From Butyrivibrio sp. MC2021 (GTDB lineage Bacteria > Bacillota > Clostridia > Lachnospirales > Lachnospiraceae), in contig NZ_JHXX01000010.1 in the NCBI RefSeq assembly GCF_000621605.1, positions 1 to 64,000 on the forward strand: 64,000 bases of DNA, read 5' to 3'. This document shows, one piece after another, positions 17,590 through 25,715 of this stretch. The notes below the pieces were generated by a model. That model was given only the letters and a program-made list of their open reading frames with translations. It ran no database searches and was not told the origin of the DNA. How positions within the stretch are numbered: position 1 is the first letter of the stretch; the number at the start of each line of letters is the position of its first letter. The position numbers were made by a program, and so were the translations under genes.

Positions 17590-18686
17590 ACCTGCACTCT
17601 GATCCTTTCTTCTGTGTTCCTGTCAAATAGTCTCACTTTGGCGGGCTTTAAGGAAAAGCTAACCCTGCCCTCCTTGGGCTCTATCACTTCCTCGGAAGGA
17701 ATGATGGCCCTTATGGTCTCGCCTAAAAATCTCTCGTGATGGGCCACAACGCTGGTATCTCTGCCCATTACTTCTCGGTTAATGAAGCTGCAGGTAAGGG
17801 GGCCATTTTCGTCAACCACAAAGCCCTCGGGCCTTATGGCCACGTAAACCTCGCCGTCCGTAGCGCCCTTGGCATCCATTACAGCCTTGTCATCTATAAA
17901 TACTTTTTCCCCGGATATTTTTCCCTCAAACACGTTGATCTGAGGGGTTCCAAGGAATTTGGCAACAAAAAGATTGATGGGCTCGTCGTAGATTTCCTGG
18001 GGCCTGCCCATCTGCTGAAGAACGCCGTCCTTCATAACCACGATGGTATCGGAGATGCTCATGGCCTCCTCCTGGTCGTGGGTTACAAACACAGTGGTGA
18101 TGCCGGTCTCCTGCTGGATTCTCTTAAGCTCCTCCCTGGTCTGAAGGCGAAGTCTCGCGTCCAGGTTGGACAAAGGCTCGTCCAGAAGAAGGACCTGGGG
18201 TCTCTTAACAAGGGCCCTGGCTATGGCAACTCTCTGCTGCTGTCCGCCGGACATCTCGTTGGGCTTTCTGTCCAGAAGGCCGTCGATCTGCACCAGCTTT
18301 GCTGCCTCCAGCACCTTTTCCTCCATCTGCTCCTTGGTGAGCTTCTTATCGCCCCGGAGGTTCTCCAGAGGGAATCTGATATTTTCTCTTACATTGAGAT
18401 GGGGATAAAGAGCATAGTTCTGGAAAACCAGTCCCACGCCTCTTTTCTCCGGAGCAAGGCCAGTTACGTCCAGGTCTCCGAAATAGATTTTTCCCTCGGT
18501 GGGTTTTTCCAGGCCGCAGATAAGGTTAAGAGCGGTGCTCTTGCCGCAGCCGGAGGGGCCCAGAAGGCCGATTAGTTTGCCGTCGGGAATCGTGAAGTTA
18601 AAGTCGTTGACCGCAATAACTTCGTCCTTTATCTTCTTATTCCTGTTAGGGAATCTTTTTGTAAGATGCTCCAATACTATTTTCAT
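17586..18686 (-). CDS. ABC sugar transporter ATPase (UgpC/MsmK type)
   Basis: About 366 residues from the ATG at 18684-18686, which has AAAGGGAGA upstream; an earlier in-frame ATG six codons up is less well placed. Walker A is GPSGCGKST (43-51), the signature is MSGGQQQRVAIARAL, Walker B is VLLLDEPLSNLD, and the switch His is in VFVTHDQEEAM. A C-terminal TOBE/MalK regulatory domain follows (about 240-366). Carrying its own ATPase in the operon is notable, because many Firmicute CUT1 importers share one MsmX-type ATPase. The gene leads the operon. Confidence 0.93.
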   Translation of the reverse strand: MKIVLEHLTKRFPNRNKKIKDEVIAVNDFNFTIPDGKLIGLLGPSGCGKSTALNLICGLEKPTEGKIYFGDLDVTGLAPEKRGVGLVFQNYALYPHLNVRENIRFPLENLRGDKKLTKEQMEEKVLEAAKLVQIDGLLDRKPNEMSGGQQQRVAIARALVKRPQVLLLDEPLSNLDARLRLQTREELKRIQQETGITTVFVTHDQEEAMSISDTIVVMKDGVLQQMGRPQEIYDEPINLFVAKFLGTPQINVFEGKISGEKVFIDDKAVMDAKGATDGEVYVAIRPEGFVVDENGPLTCSFINREVMGRDTSVVAHHERFLGETIRAIIPSEEVIEPKEGRVSFSLKPAKVRLFDRNTEERIRVQV

Positions 18687-18772
18687 ACGTTCTCCCTTTA
18701 ACATCTCCTGATAATATAATGTCTGGAGCGCTACTTCCTCATGTACGTTCAGTCTTCAGATCCATATATCGC

Positions 18773-18943
18773 TCATATCTGATGCCTTACCACTTTATAT
18801 TCATCATTGTCCTGATAGTACGGGCAGTCCTTATTGTTGCCGGACATGAGTCTGTAGTAGTCGTCCTCGTCCATGTTGACCATGCAGGTGTAGCACTCCC
18901 AGTCCTCATCATAAACATAATTTGCACAGCTGTCACAGATCAT
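18773..18943 (-). CDS. Small cysteine-rich protein (DUF6472-like)
   Basis: 56 residues, with GAGAGG 7 nt before the ATG. It holds five Cys (CDSC, CYTC and DCPYY motifs) and an acidic middle (NMDEDDYYRLMSG), and it ends EYKVVRHQI. From memory this matches DUF6472, a small Lachnospiraceae family of unknown role that may bind a metal. It starts 27 bp after the ASKHA-protein gene stop, so the two are probably co-transcribed. The tight pairing suggests it serves the corrinoid/iron-sulfur protein upstream, which is an inference. Confidence 0.75.
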   Translation of the reverse strand: MICDSCANYVYDEDWECYTCMVNMDEDDYYRLMSGNNKDCPYYQDNDEYKVVRHQI

Positions 18944-18970
18944 ACTAAATCCTCTCTATATTCCATAATC

Positions 18971-20515
18971 TCAGAAGTTCATTGCTTCCAGATATTCCTC
19001 ATCAAAGCTGTCTCTTGCGGCCAGCTCTATTACCTGCGCACTTTCGCAGATAAGCTGAAGTTCACGGTCTGCGTCGGTTTCAGCATCCCAGCCGGAAAGC
19101 ACCGCTGCGGTATACTTTGCAGCTCCCTTAAGGGCGGTGTTGCCCACACAGGCTATCTTACCATCAAATGCCCCCGGAAACATCTTAAGATTTGCTATCT
19201 TATCCGGGTCTATGTTACTGCCAAAGCCTCCTGCGATGTAAACCTTGTCGGGAACCTCCCCCTCCAGAAGGGCCTGTATCCCTGTAAATATGGCAGCCTT
19301 TGCCAGCTGCACGTTTCTTATATCCTGCTGGGTAAAACGGATGCTGCCATCCTCCGTAAGGGGAAATCCCTCATCAAAATATTCATCGGAAAGAAGTCCC
19401 GTTTCATCGATAATACCACATCTTACCAGCTCAGAGGTTATCTCCATGACTCCTGTTCCGCAGATTCCCACGGGAGCTTTATCTTCTATGGTCTTGAGCC
19501 TTGCTATGCTGCCACCAGGTCCTATCTCCACATGGCTTATGGCTCCCGGCACCGAGGCCATGCCGCTGCTGATGCCTCCGGCCTCGAAGACAGGTCCTGC
19601 CGCTGCTGATGTTACCTTAAGTCTTTCTCCGTCATAGAAGGCCATCTCGCCGTTGGTACCAAGGTCCAGGAAAAAGAATTTTTTCCCCTCCTCAAAGGGT
19701 ATTGTATAAAGGCCTGCCACGATGTCCGCCCCCACAAAGGCCGAAATCCCGGGGAGTTCGCACAGGGTCAGGTTCTCAATATTCTTAAGGACAATATCCG
19801 TGGGCCACTTCACAGAGCCCAGGGCATGGGGTGTATATGGATATCTGCCAAGGCCTGAGACGTCATAGCCGTTCAGAAGGTGCAGCATGGTGGTATTCCC
19901 GGCTATGGTTATGGTCTTAAGGTCCCGGTCTCCCGCAAGCTCTTTTACCAGAGCCTCTATATCCGCAGCTGCCAGGCGCTCCATATCCTCCGAAGCAGCC
20001 TCATCCTCTGCGGCAGCTATCCTGGATATCACGTCGCTTCCGTACTTCCTCTGGTGATTCTGGGTGGCTGCGGATGCAAGGACCTCATAGGCCCCGGTCT
20101 CCTGTTTTATCAGACAGGCTCCGATAGTGGTGGTGCCAAGGTCCACGGCGATTCCGTAGGTGCCCTGTCCGTTGTCCCTGCCTCCCACCTCAATGGTCTT
20201 AAGCTCCGACAGATCAGAGTGCATTTCTCCCAGCTCCAGAACGCAGTCACTGTCCAGAACGGTCCTGCAGAGGATCCTGTAGCCTTGCGCTTGCTCTTTT
20301 TCCGAAAGGTGGGCCTCCTCCCAGACGTAGGACATGGGGGCTCCCTCCAGGAACCTGACCTTGCAGCCGCCGCATTTGCCCTCTCCGCCGCAGGGAAGAC
20401 TGTAGTCGATGCCCTCCTTGTCAAGCACTGCTCTGAGCCTTGTGCCCGCCCGGGCAGATGTCTGAAATCTTCCGCTTTTTGAAATTATTGTCACACTTAT
20501 CATTTTATTCTTCAT
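18971..20515 (-). CDS. ASKHA-domain iron-sulfur protein (RamA/RACE-like corrinoid activator family, DUF4445)
   Basis: 514 residues. An N-terminal 2Fe-2S ferredoxin domain has LPCGGEGKCGGC (Cys42, Cys48, Cys51) and a fourth Cys in RILCRT near 83. The rest is an actin-like ATPase region (GIAVDLGTTTIG, TIAGNTTMLHLL, FLDLGTNGEMAF, GICGTGVMEI, YIAGGFGSNID). The family uses ATP and low-potential electrons to return inactive Co(II) corrinoid proteins to Co(I). No corrinoid protein or methyltransferase partner is seen in this window. An alternative start four codons downstream is possible. Confidence 0.88.
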   Translation of the reverse strand: MKNKMISVTIISKSGRFQTSARAGTRLRAVLDKEGIDYSLPCGGEGKCGGCKVRFLEGAPMSYVWEEAHLSEKEQAQGYRILCRTVLDSDCVLELGEMHSDLSELKTIEVGGRDNGQGTYGIAVDLGTTTIGACLIKQETGAYEVLASAATQNHQRKYGSDVISRIAAAEDEAASEDMERLAAADIEALVKELAGDRDLKTITIAGNTTMLHLLNGYDVSGLGRYPYTPHALGSVKWPTDIVLKNIENLTLCELPGISAFVGADIVAGLYTIPFEEGKKFFFLDLGTNGEMAFYDGERLKVTSAAAGPVFEAGGISSGMASVPGAISHVEIGPGGSIARLKTIEDKAPVGICGTGVMEITSELVRCGIIDETGLLSDEYFDEGFPLTEDGSIRFTQQDIRNVQLAKAAIFTGIQALLEGEVPDKVYIAGGFGSNIDPDKIANLKMFPGAFDGKIACVGNTALKGAAKYTAAVLSGWDAETDADRELQLICESAQVIELAARDSFDEEYLEAMNF

Positions 20516-20724
20516 AATTCTAATAATATAAGGTGTAAAAAGTCATGAATGCTTCGGGTCATAAAGTCAAAAAGTGACTTTTGACTCCTATATCATTTTA
20601 TAGTTTAGCATAATAGTAGAATTTTCCCAGCAAATATGCGAAAATAAGTACTGTCAGACAATTTGACAAATAAAAAGTAAAAAGAAAATGACATAAATTT
20701 TGTAATGTATGAAAGGAGATTGTT
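20516..20724. other. Divergent intergenic region between the ASKHA gene and ydjI-like operon
   Basis: AT-rich, 209 bp. It holds an 8-bp hairpin (AGTCAAAA 20565-20572 with TTTTGACT 20579-20586) and a TTGACA near 20660, but no well-spaced matching -10 box that I can name. It must carry the promoters for both divergent operons. Confidence 0.4.
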
Positions 20725-21930
20725 ATGGGAATTATTTCTGCAGCACTTCAGGCAGGCGGTAGCGTTTTAGCGGATCAGTGGAGAGAATATTTCTACTGCC
20801 CTTCACTTCCTAACGACGTACTTCTTACAAAAGGTGAGAACAAGCCCGGAAGAGGCCAGAACAAAAAGGGAACCACAAACGTTATTTCAAACGGCTCAAT
20901 CATCGCTGTTAACGAAGGACAGTGCATGATACTTGTTGACCAGGGCCAGATCACCGAGATCTGTGCAGAGGCCGGCGAATTCGTATATGATGCATCCTCA
21001 GAGCCCTCTGTATTCTACGGAGATCTGGGAGAGAACATCGTAAACAGCTTCAAGCAGTGGGGCAAGAGAATCGGCTTCGGTGGTTCAGCCGGAACAGATC
21101 AGAGAGTTTACTACATCAACACCAAGGAGATCCTTGGAAACAAGTACGGCACAGTTAATCCTGTTCCTTTCCGTGTTGTTGATACCAATATCGGCCTTGA
21201 TATGGACGTTAGCATCAAGTGCCATGGCGAATACAGCTATCATGTGATCGATCCCATTCTTTTCTACAAGAACATCTGCGGCAACGTTGACGGCGAGTTC
21301 AGAAAGGACCGCATCGAGTCACAGCTTAAGTCAGAGCTTCTTACAGCTCTTCAGCCCGCCTTCGCCAAGATCTCAGAGATGGGCATCAGATACAGTGCTC
21401 TTCCGGGACACACCACAGAGATCGCAGACGCCCTCAACGAGGTTCTTTCCAAGAAGTGGCGTGAATTCTACGGTATCGAGATCTCTTCCTTCGGCGTAAG
21501 CTCAGTTACAGCCAACGAAGAGGATGAGAAGACCATAAAAGAGCTCCAGAGAGCAGGCGCTCTTCGCAATCCCAATATGGCAGCCGCAACCATCGCCAGC
21601 GCACAGGCTCAGGCAATGCAGGATGCTGCCCAGAATACAGCAACAGGCCCTATGATGGCGTTTGCAGGCATGAACATGGCTCAGCAGGCAGGCGGCATGA
21701 ACGCAGGCCAGCTCTTCCAGATGGGTGCTCAGCAGCCGGCTCCTGCTCCCGCTCCTCAGATGGCACCTCAGGGCGCAGCATGGACATGTTCCTGCGGAGC
21801 TGTTAACAGCGGTAACTTCTGCACACAGTGCGGATCCAAGAGACCTGCTGCCGGATGGACCTGCTCCTGCGGCGCTGTTAATAACGGCAATTTCTGCCCT
21901 CAGTGCGGAAGCCCAAGACCTAACGCTTAA
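20725..21930 (+). CDS. ydjI: SPFH-domain protein with two C-terminal zinc ribbons (YdjI-like)
   Basis: 401 residues, with GAAAGGAG upstream. Residues about 15-280 match the SPFH/virion-core-like domain of Bacillus YdjI (REYFYCPSLPNDVLL, VNEGQCMILVDQGQI, GLDMDVSIKCHGEYSY). An Ala/Gln/Met-rich linker leads to two near-identical zinc ribbons (CSCGAVNSGNFCTQCGS and CSCGAVNNGNFCPQCGS). In Bacillus subtilis YdjG, YdjH and YdjI are encoded together and help place PspA at the membrane during envelope stress. Here the order is I-G-H and no pspA gene is adjacent. Confidence 0.87.
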   Translation: MGIISAALQAGGSVLADQWREYFYCPSLPNDVLLTKGENKPGRGQNKKGTTNVISNGSIIAVNEGQCMILVDQGQITEICAEAGEFVYDASSEPSVFYGDLGENIVNSFKQWGKRIGFGGSAGTDQRVYYINTKEILGNKYGTVNPVPFRVVDTNIGLDMDVSIKCHGEYSYHVIDPILFYKNICGNVDGEFRKDRIESQLKSELLTALQPAFAKISEMGIRYSALPGHTTEIADALNEVLSKKWREFYGIEISSFGVSSVTANEEDEKTIKELQRAGALRNPNMAAATIASAQAQAMQDAAQNTATGPMMAFAGMNMAQQAGGMNAGQLFQMGAQQPAPAPAPQMAPQGAAWTCSCGAVNSGNFCTQCGSKRPAAGWTCSCGAVNNGNFCPQCGSPRPNA

Positions 21931-21947
21931 TTATTCAGAGGAAAATA

Positions 21948-23009
21948 ATGGCTTTACAAGAATATGAATGCCCCGCCTGTGGCGGGGCAATGGAATTTAA
22001 TCCCCATACTCAGAAGATCAAGTGTCCCTACTGTGATTCTGAGTTTGATGTAAAAGACTATGTGGCCAATCACAACTCCAACAGCACAGGAGAAGCGGTA
22101 GAATCCTCCTCTTCTTCCTCTGCCCAGGGCCCGGAGACCCAGATGTTCATCTATCACTGCGGTTCCTGCGGCGGTGAGATCCTGGCTACAGAGTCCCTTG
22201 GTGCGATGAAATGTCCCTTCTGCAGCAACAACGTGGCAGTAAGCGAGAAGTTCACCGGGGAGTTCAAACCGGACTACATCATTCCTTTCAAGAAAACAAA
22301 GGAAGATGCCATAGCAGCCTATACCGGCTATGTGAAATCCAAGAAGCTCCTGCCCAAGGTCTTTTTTGAAAAAAATCATATCAATGAAATAAAAGGTGTC
22401 TATGTTCCCTTCTGGCTCTTTGATGCAACGGAGAGCTTCAGAGGATCCTATGAAGGAACCAAGGTCAGAACCTGGAGCGACAGCAATTACAACTACACTG
22501 AGACCAAGTACTACGACATTCAGCGCTCCGGCACCGAGGACTTTGAGAGGGTTCCGGTGGATGGCTCCAAGGAGATGCCAGATGACCTGATGGAATCCCT
22601 TGAACCCTTTGACCAGAGCGAGATGGTTCCCTTTAACATGGCTTATTTAGCCGGATTTTTGGCCAACAAATACAACGTCAGCGCCAAGGAATCCGAGCCC
22701 CGAGCCCTGCACAGGATCGAGACCTCCGTGGCCACTGATTTCAGAGCCACAGTTGCAGGTTACTCCAGCATAAGACCCCTTGCAGAAAATGTGGGTACAG
22801 TGAAGGCTTCCAACAAGTACGCCCTGTATCCCTGCTATATCCTGAGTACCACCTGGGAGGGCAAGAACTACATCTTTGCCATGAACGGCCAGAGCGGCAA
22901 GTTCGTTGGTAACCTCCCCTTCAGCCTCAAGGAAGCCCTGAAATACTACTTCCCCATTGCTGCAGGTATCTCGCTTATAGCTTATCTCTGCTATTATTTC
23001 ATACTGTAA
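21948..23009 (+). CDS. ydjG: TFIIB-type zinc-ribbon membrane protein (YdjG-like)
   Basis: 353 residues. Two zinc ribbons lie near the N-terminus (CPACGG..CPYC at about 8-29 and CGSCGGE..CPFC at about 71-92). A beta-rich central domain follows (YVPFWLFDATESFRGSYEG). One transmembrane helix ends the protein (YYFPIAAGISLIAYLCYYFIL). This is the pattern of YdjG/DUF-type partners of YdjH and YdjI. It begins 17 bp after the SPFH gene and precedes the TPM gene by 23 bp, so the three genes form one operon. Confidence 0.83.
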   Translation: MALQEYECPACGGAMEFNPHTQKIKCPYCDSEFDVKDYVANHNSNSTGEAVESSSSSSAQGPETQMFIYHCGSCGGEILATESLGAMKCPFCSNNVAVSEKFTGEFKPDYIIPFKKTKEDAIAAYTGYVKSKKLLPKVFFEKNHINEIKGVYVPFWLFDATESFRGSYEGTKVRTWSDSNYNYTETKYYDIQRSGTEDFERVPVDGSKEMPDDLMESLEPFDQSEMVPFNMAYLAGFLANKYNVSAKESEPRALHRIETSVATDFRATVAGYSSIRPLAENVGTVKASNKYALYPCYILSTTWEGKNYIFAMNGQSGKFVGNLPFSLKEALKYYFPIAAGISLIAYLCYYFIL

Positions 23010-23032
23010 CAGACTGGAATAGATAATAAAAA

Positions 23033-23905
23033 ATGAGAAAAACCAATACCAAACACAGAATTAAATATCTGATGAGTCTGGCTTTTGCTTCATTCTTTTT
23101 GCTTGCAGGCTCTACTGTGTCCATGGCCTACGAGGAGCTCTGGGACTACGACTACGTCCCTTCCGAAAGGCAAAAACCCCTGGTCTATGACACGGCAGAT
23201 CTTCTGTCAGACAGCGAAGAGACAGATCTTTTAGCATATTTTGAGAGCATAAGCAGCATGCATCAGTGCAATGTGGCGGTCCTTACAGTGGATTCCTACT
23301 ACGGCGACATTCAGGCTTTTACCGATGACTATTTTGACTACAACGGAATGGGGGCCGAGTACGGAGACAGCGGCATTCTTTTCATGATCAGCATGGATGA
23401 CAGAGAATTCTGTTATTGCACTGACGGCATAGGAAACAGTGCATTTACCGATTATGGCAAAGAAGAAATGACCGAAGCCATGTTGCCGTATCTTTCCGAC
23501 GGAAATTATTACGAAGCCCTAAGGACTTATGGCTTTTATGCCGATAACTATTTACAGATGTGGGACGAAGGGCTGGCTTATGATGTTGGGGTAAAACCTC
23601 CCAAAACATCCAAAGATCTGATGGTTGGAGCCATCGGAAGCGTGATTGTAGGCCTTCTTTTAGCCATCATCCCAATCCTTGTAATGAAAGCCAAGCTGAA
23701 CACTGTTCATATGAACGCATCTGCTGCGGGATATCAGTCCCACAAGGGCATAAATATGACAATGCACACGGATTCATTCAGGACCACCCGTGTTACCAAG
23801 ACTCCGAGGCCCAAGGACACAGGTTCCAGGGGCGGCTCCGGAGGTACCACTCTGCACACGTCAAGTTCTGGCCACAGCCACGGCGGAGGCCACGGACATT
23901 TTTGA
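23033..23905 (+). CDS. ydjH: TPM-domain membrane protein (YdjH-like)
   Basis: 290 residues. A signal peptide (about 1-32) is followed by a TPM domain (about 48-180: VYDTADLLSDSEETDLL, CNVAVLTVDSYYGD, GILFMISMDDREFCY). A transmembrane helix lies near 203-222 (GAIGSVIVGLLLAIIPILVM). The C-terminal tail is basic, then Gly/Ser/His-rich (HSHGGGHGHF), which could bind metal. The TPM domain faces outside, as in YgcG and YdjH. It is the third gene of the ydjIGH-like set. Confidence 0.85.
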   Translation: MRKTNTKHRIKYLMSLAFASFFLLAGSTVSMAYEELWDYDYVPSERQKPLVYDTADLLSDSEETDLLAYFESISSMHQCNVAVLTVDSYYGDIQAFTDDYFDYNGMGAEYGDSGILFMISMDDREFCYCTDGIGNSAFTDYGKEEMTEAMLPYLSDGNYYEALRTYGFYADNYLQMWDEGLAYDVGVKPPKTSKDLMVGAIGSVIVGLLLAIIPILVMKAKLNTVHMNASAAGYQSHKGINMTMHTDSFRTTRVTKTPRPKDTGSRGGSGGTTLHTSSSGHSHGGGHGHF

Positions 23906-23945
23906 TAATTCTTAATACTTAACTGTTTAATTGCGAGGTTGATCA

Positions 23946-25715
23946 GTGAAAGTAAAGACCAGAGTCACTGCATTTTTATGTACTGCTTTTGCCATCCTGA
24001 TAATGACCTATGCCATATATATTCTGGGGTCGGCAGGAATCAGTACTGCAAGCCGCTACGACCTAGTCCAGCTTGAAGAAGGCTGGACTGTTAGTCGTGG
24101 CAGCGATATACATACCCCAGATGCACTTTCCCAGACTTCCATCGGAGTCATGAACACCGGTGACACCGTCATCCTGTCTTCTTATCTGCCCGAAGATGGC
24201 ATCGTTCCCGCATGTATCGAATTTCGCTCCATACTGGCCACTGTTGATATTTACATTGACGGAGAGCATATTTATTCCTTCGGCAAGGATATTGCCAAAG
24301 AGTATAAAATGCTGCCGAAATATGTCCATTTTGTCCGGGTTCCCGACGACTATCACGGCAAAAAGATAGAAATCGTCATGGAAGCCAGGGAAAACAATGC
24401 CTTTTCCGGAATCTCCCCGATACTTTTCGGCAATTACAATGACATATCGAGATATCTTGTGCAGAATAACAGGATAGCCCTGGTTATCGGCATCTTCCTG
24501 ACTGTTTTTGGCTTTATCCTGGTGATTCTATCACCGTTTTTGATAATATCCAGCAGAAAGGACTTCAGTATCGCTTTTGAAGGATTAATATCCGTTTTCA
24601 TGGGCGTATATATCCTTAGCTACAACGATATTTTATGGTATCTCTCAGACAGGCCGGAGTTCTGCACCTTTATCGAATACTTCTCCCTGTTTGCTCTGCC
24701 GGCTACCATTATGGGCTTTATCGCATCTTCCAATAAGTTTGCCACCAGGTTTGTTATGATGTCTCTTTGCGCGGTAAACACCCTGTTCTCAGTAGGAACC
24801 ACGATCCTGCATCTTACAAACCTGGTACATATCTGCCATTTTGTGCATTATCTCCACCTTATAGTAATCATTGAGGGAGTTTCAGTTATAGCTTCACTGA
24901 TCCTATACTTCGTGAAAAATTCCAGGGCTGACGAATTCTTTATACAGAATAACTATTCCACCTACATGCTGCTCCTGGGACTTATCCTTTTCATCGGATG
25001 CTCCGTAATCGATATCATCAAATTCAATATTCTGAAATTCGGTTCCCTGGGAGAAGCCACAGCCAGAATCAGCTTTATGACGGTAGGCGCCTTTATATTT
25101 ATCATCTGCCTTATCCTGAACTACTTTTTCCACAATATCGAATATATCCGGGAGGTCTCTGTCCAGCAAAGACTGGAGGGCCTTGCCTACACAGACGGTC
25201 TCACGGGCCTTTCCAACAGGGCAAAATGCGAGCAGGCCCTGGCCAATCTCAAAGATGAATACACCATAGTCAGTATCGACCTGGACTATCTCAAATACAC
25301 CAACGACAACTACGGCCACGCCGAGGGAGACAAGCTCCTTAGCGGCTTTGCGGCTATTCTGTCGGAGAGCTTTTCCGACGCCAGGATCGTGGGCAGAATG
25401 GGCGGCGACGAATTTATCGCTATTCTTCCCTACATTGATGAGGAGCGCTGCAAAAAAGACCTGGAAACCATGCAGGAATCCATGATCTCACGAAACGCAG
25501 GAGAGGGCCCCATCCGCTACTCTGCTTCCTACGGCTATGCCTCCAGCGACGATCCCAAGTTTGAAGGCAGTCCCACAGCCCAGAACGTGTATCTTCTGGC
25601 AGATGCCCGCATGTACTCCATGAAAAAGAAGCATCACAACCAGTCTCTGGGCAGGCTCTATGATGATCTTCTGAATATCATGAACGAAAAATCGAAGGGA
25701 GGAGCTGAGCAATGA
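23946..25715 (+). CDS. Membrane diguanylate cyclase with 7TMR-DISM-type sensor
   Basis: 589 residues, GTG start with GAGGT upstream. An N-terminal helix anchors an extracytoplasmic beta-sandwich sensor (about 35-180, with ACIEFRSILATVDIYIDG). Seven or so transmembrane helices follow (about 178-400), then a GGDEF domain with intact GGDEF at 486-490. The enzyme would make cyclic di-GMP. No RxxD inhibitory site sits at the usual place before GGDEF. It overlaps the next gene by 4 bp, and that gene encodes a protein of the same architecture. Confidence 0.9.
   Translation: MKVKTRVTAFLCTAFAILIMTYAIYILGSAGISTASRYDLVQLEEGWTVSRGSDIHTPDALSQTSIGVMNTGDTVILSSYLPEDGIVPACIEFRSILATVDIYIDGEHIYSFGKDIAKEYKMLPKYVHFVRVPDDYHGKKIEIVMEARENNAFSGISPILFGNYNDISRYLVQNNRIALVIGIFLTVFGFILVILSPFLIISSRKDFSIAFEGLISVFMGVYILSYNDILWYLSDRPEFCTFIEYFSLFALPATIMGFIASSNKFATRFVMMSLCAVNTLFSVGTTILHLTNLVHICHFVHYLHLIVIIEGVSVIASLILYFVKNSRADEFFIQNNYSTYMLLLGLILFIGCSVIDIIKFNILKFGSLGEATARISFMTVGAFIFIICLILNYFFHNIEYIREVSVQQRLEGLAYTDGLTGLSNRAKCEQALANLKDEYTIVSIDLDYLKYTNDNYGHAEGDKLLSGFAAILSESFSDARIVGRMGGDEFIAILPYIDEERCKKDLETMQESMISRNAGEGPIRYSASYGYASSDDPKFEGSPTAQNVYLLADARMYSMKKKHHNQSLGRLYDDLLNIMNEKSKGGAEQ

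Noticed and set aside
18719-18772. Gene or promoter element between the ABC ATPase gene and the small Cys-rich gene
   Set aside because: Only about 90 bp are available, with no convincing -35/-10 pair and no frame.
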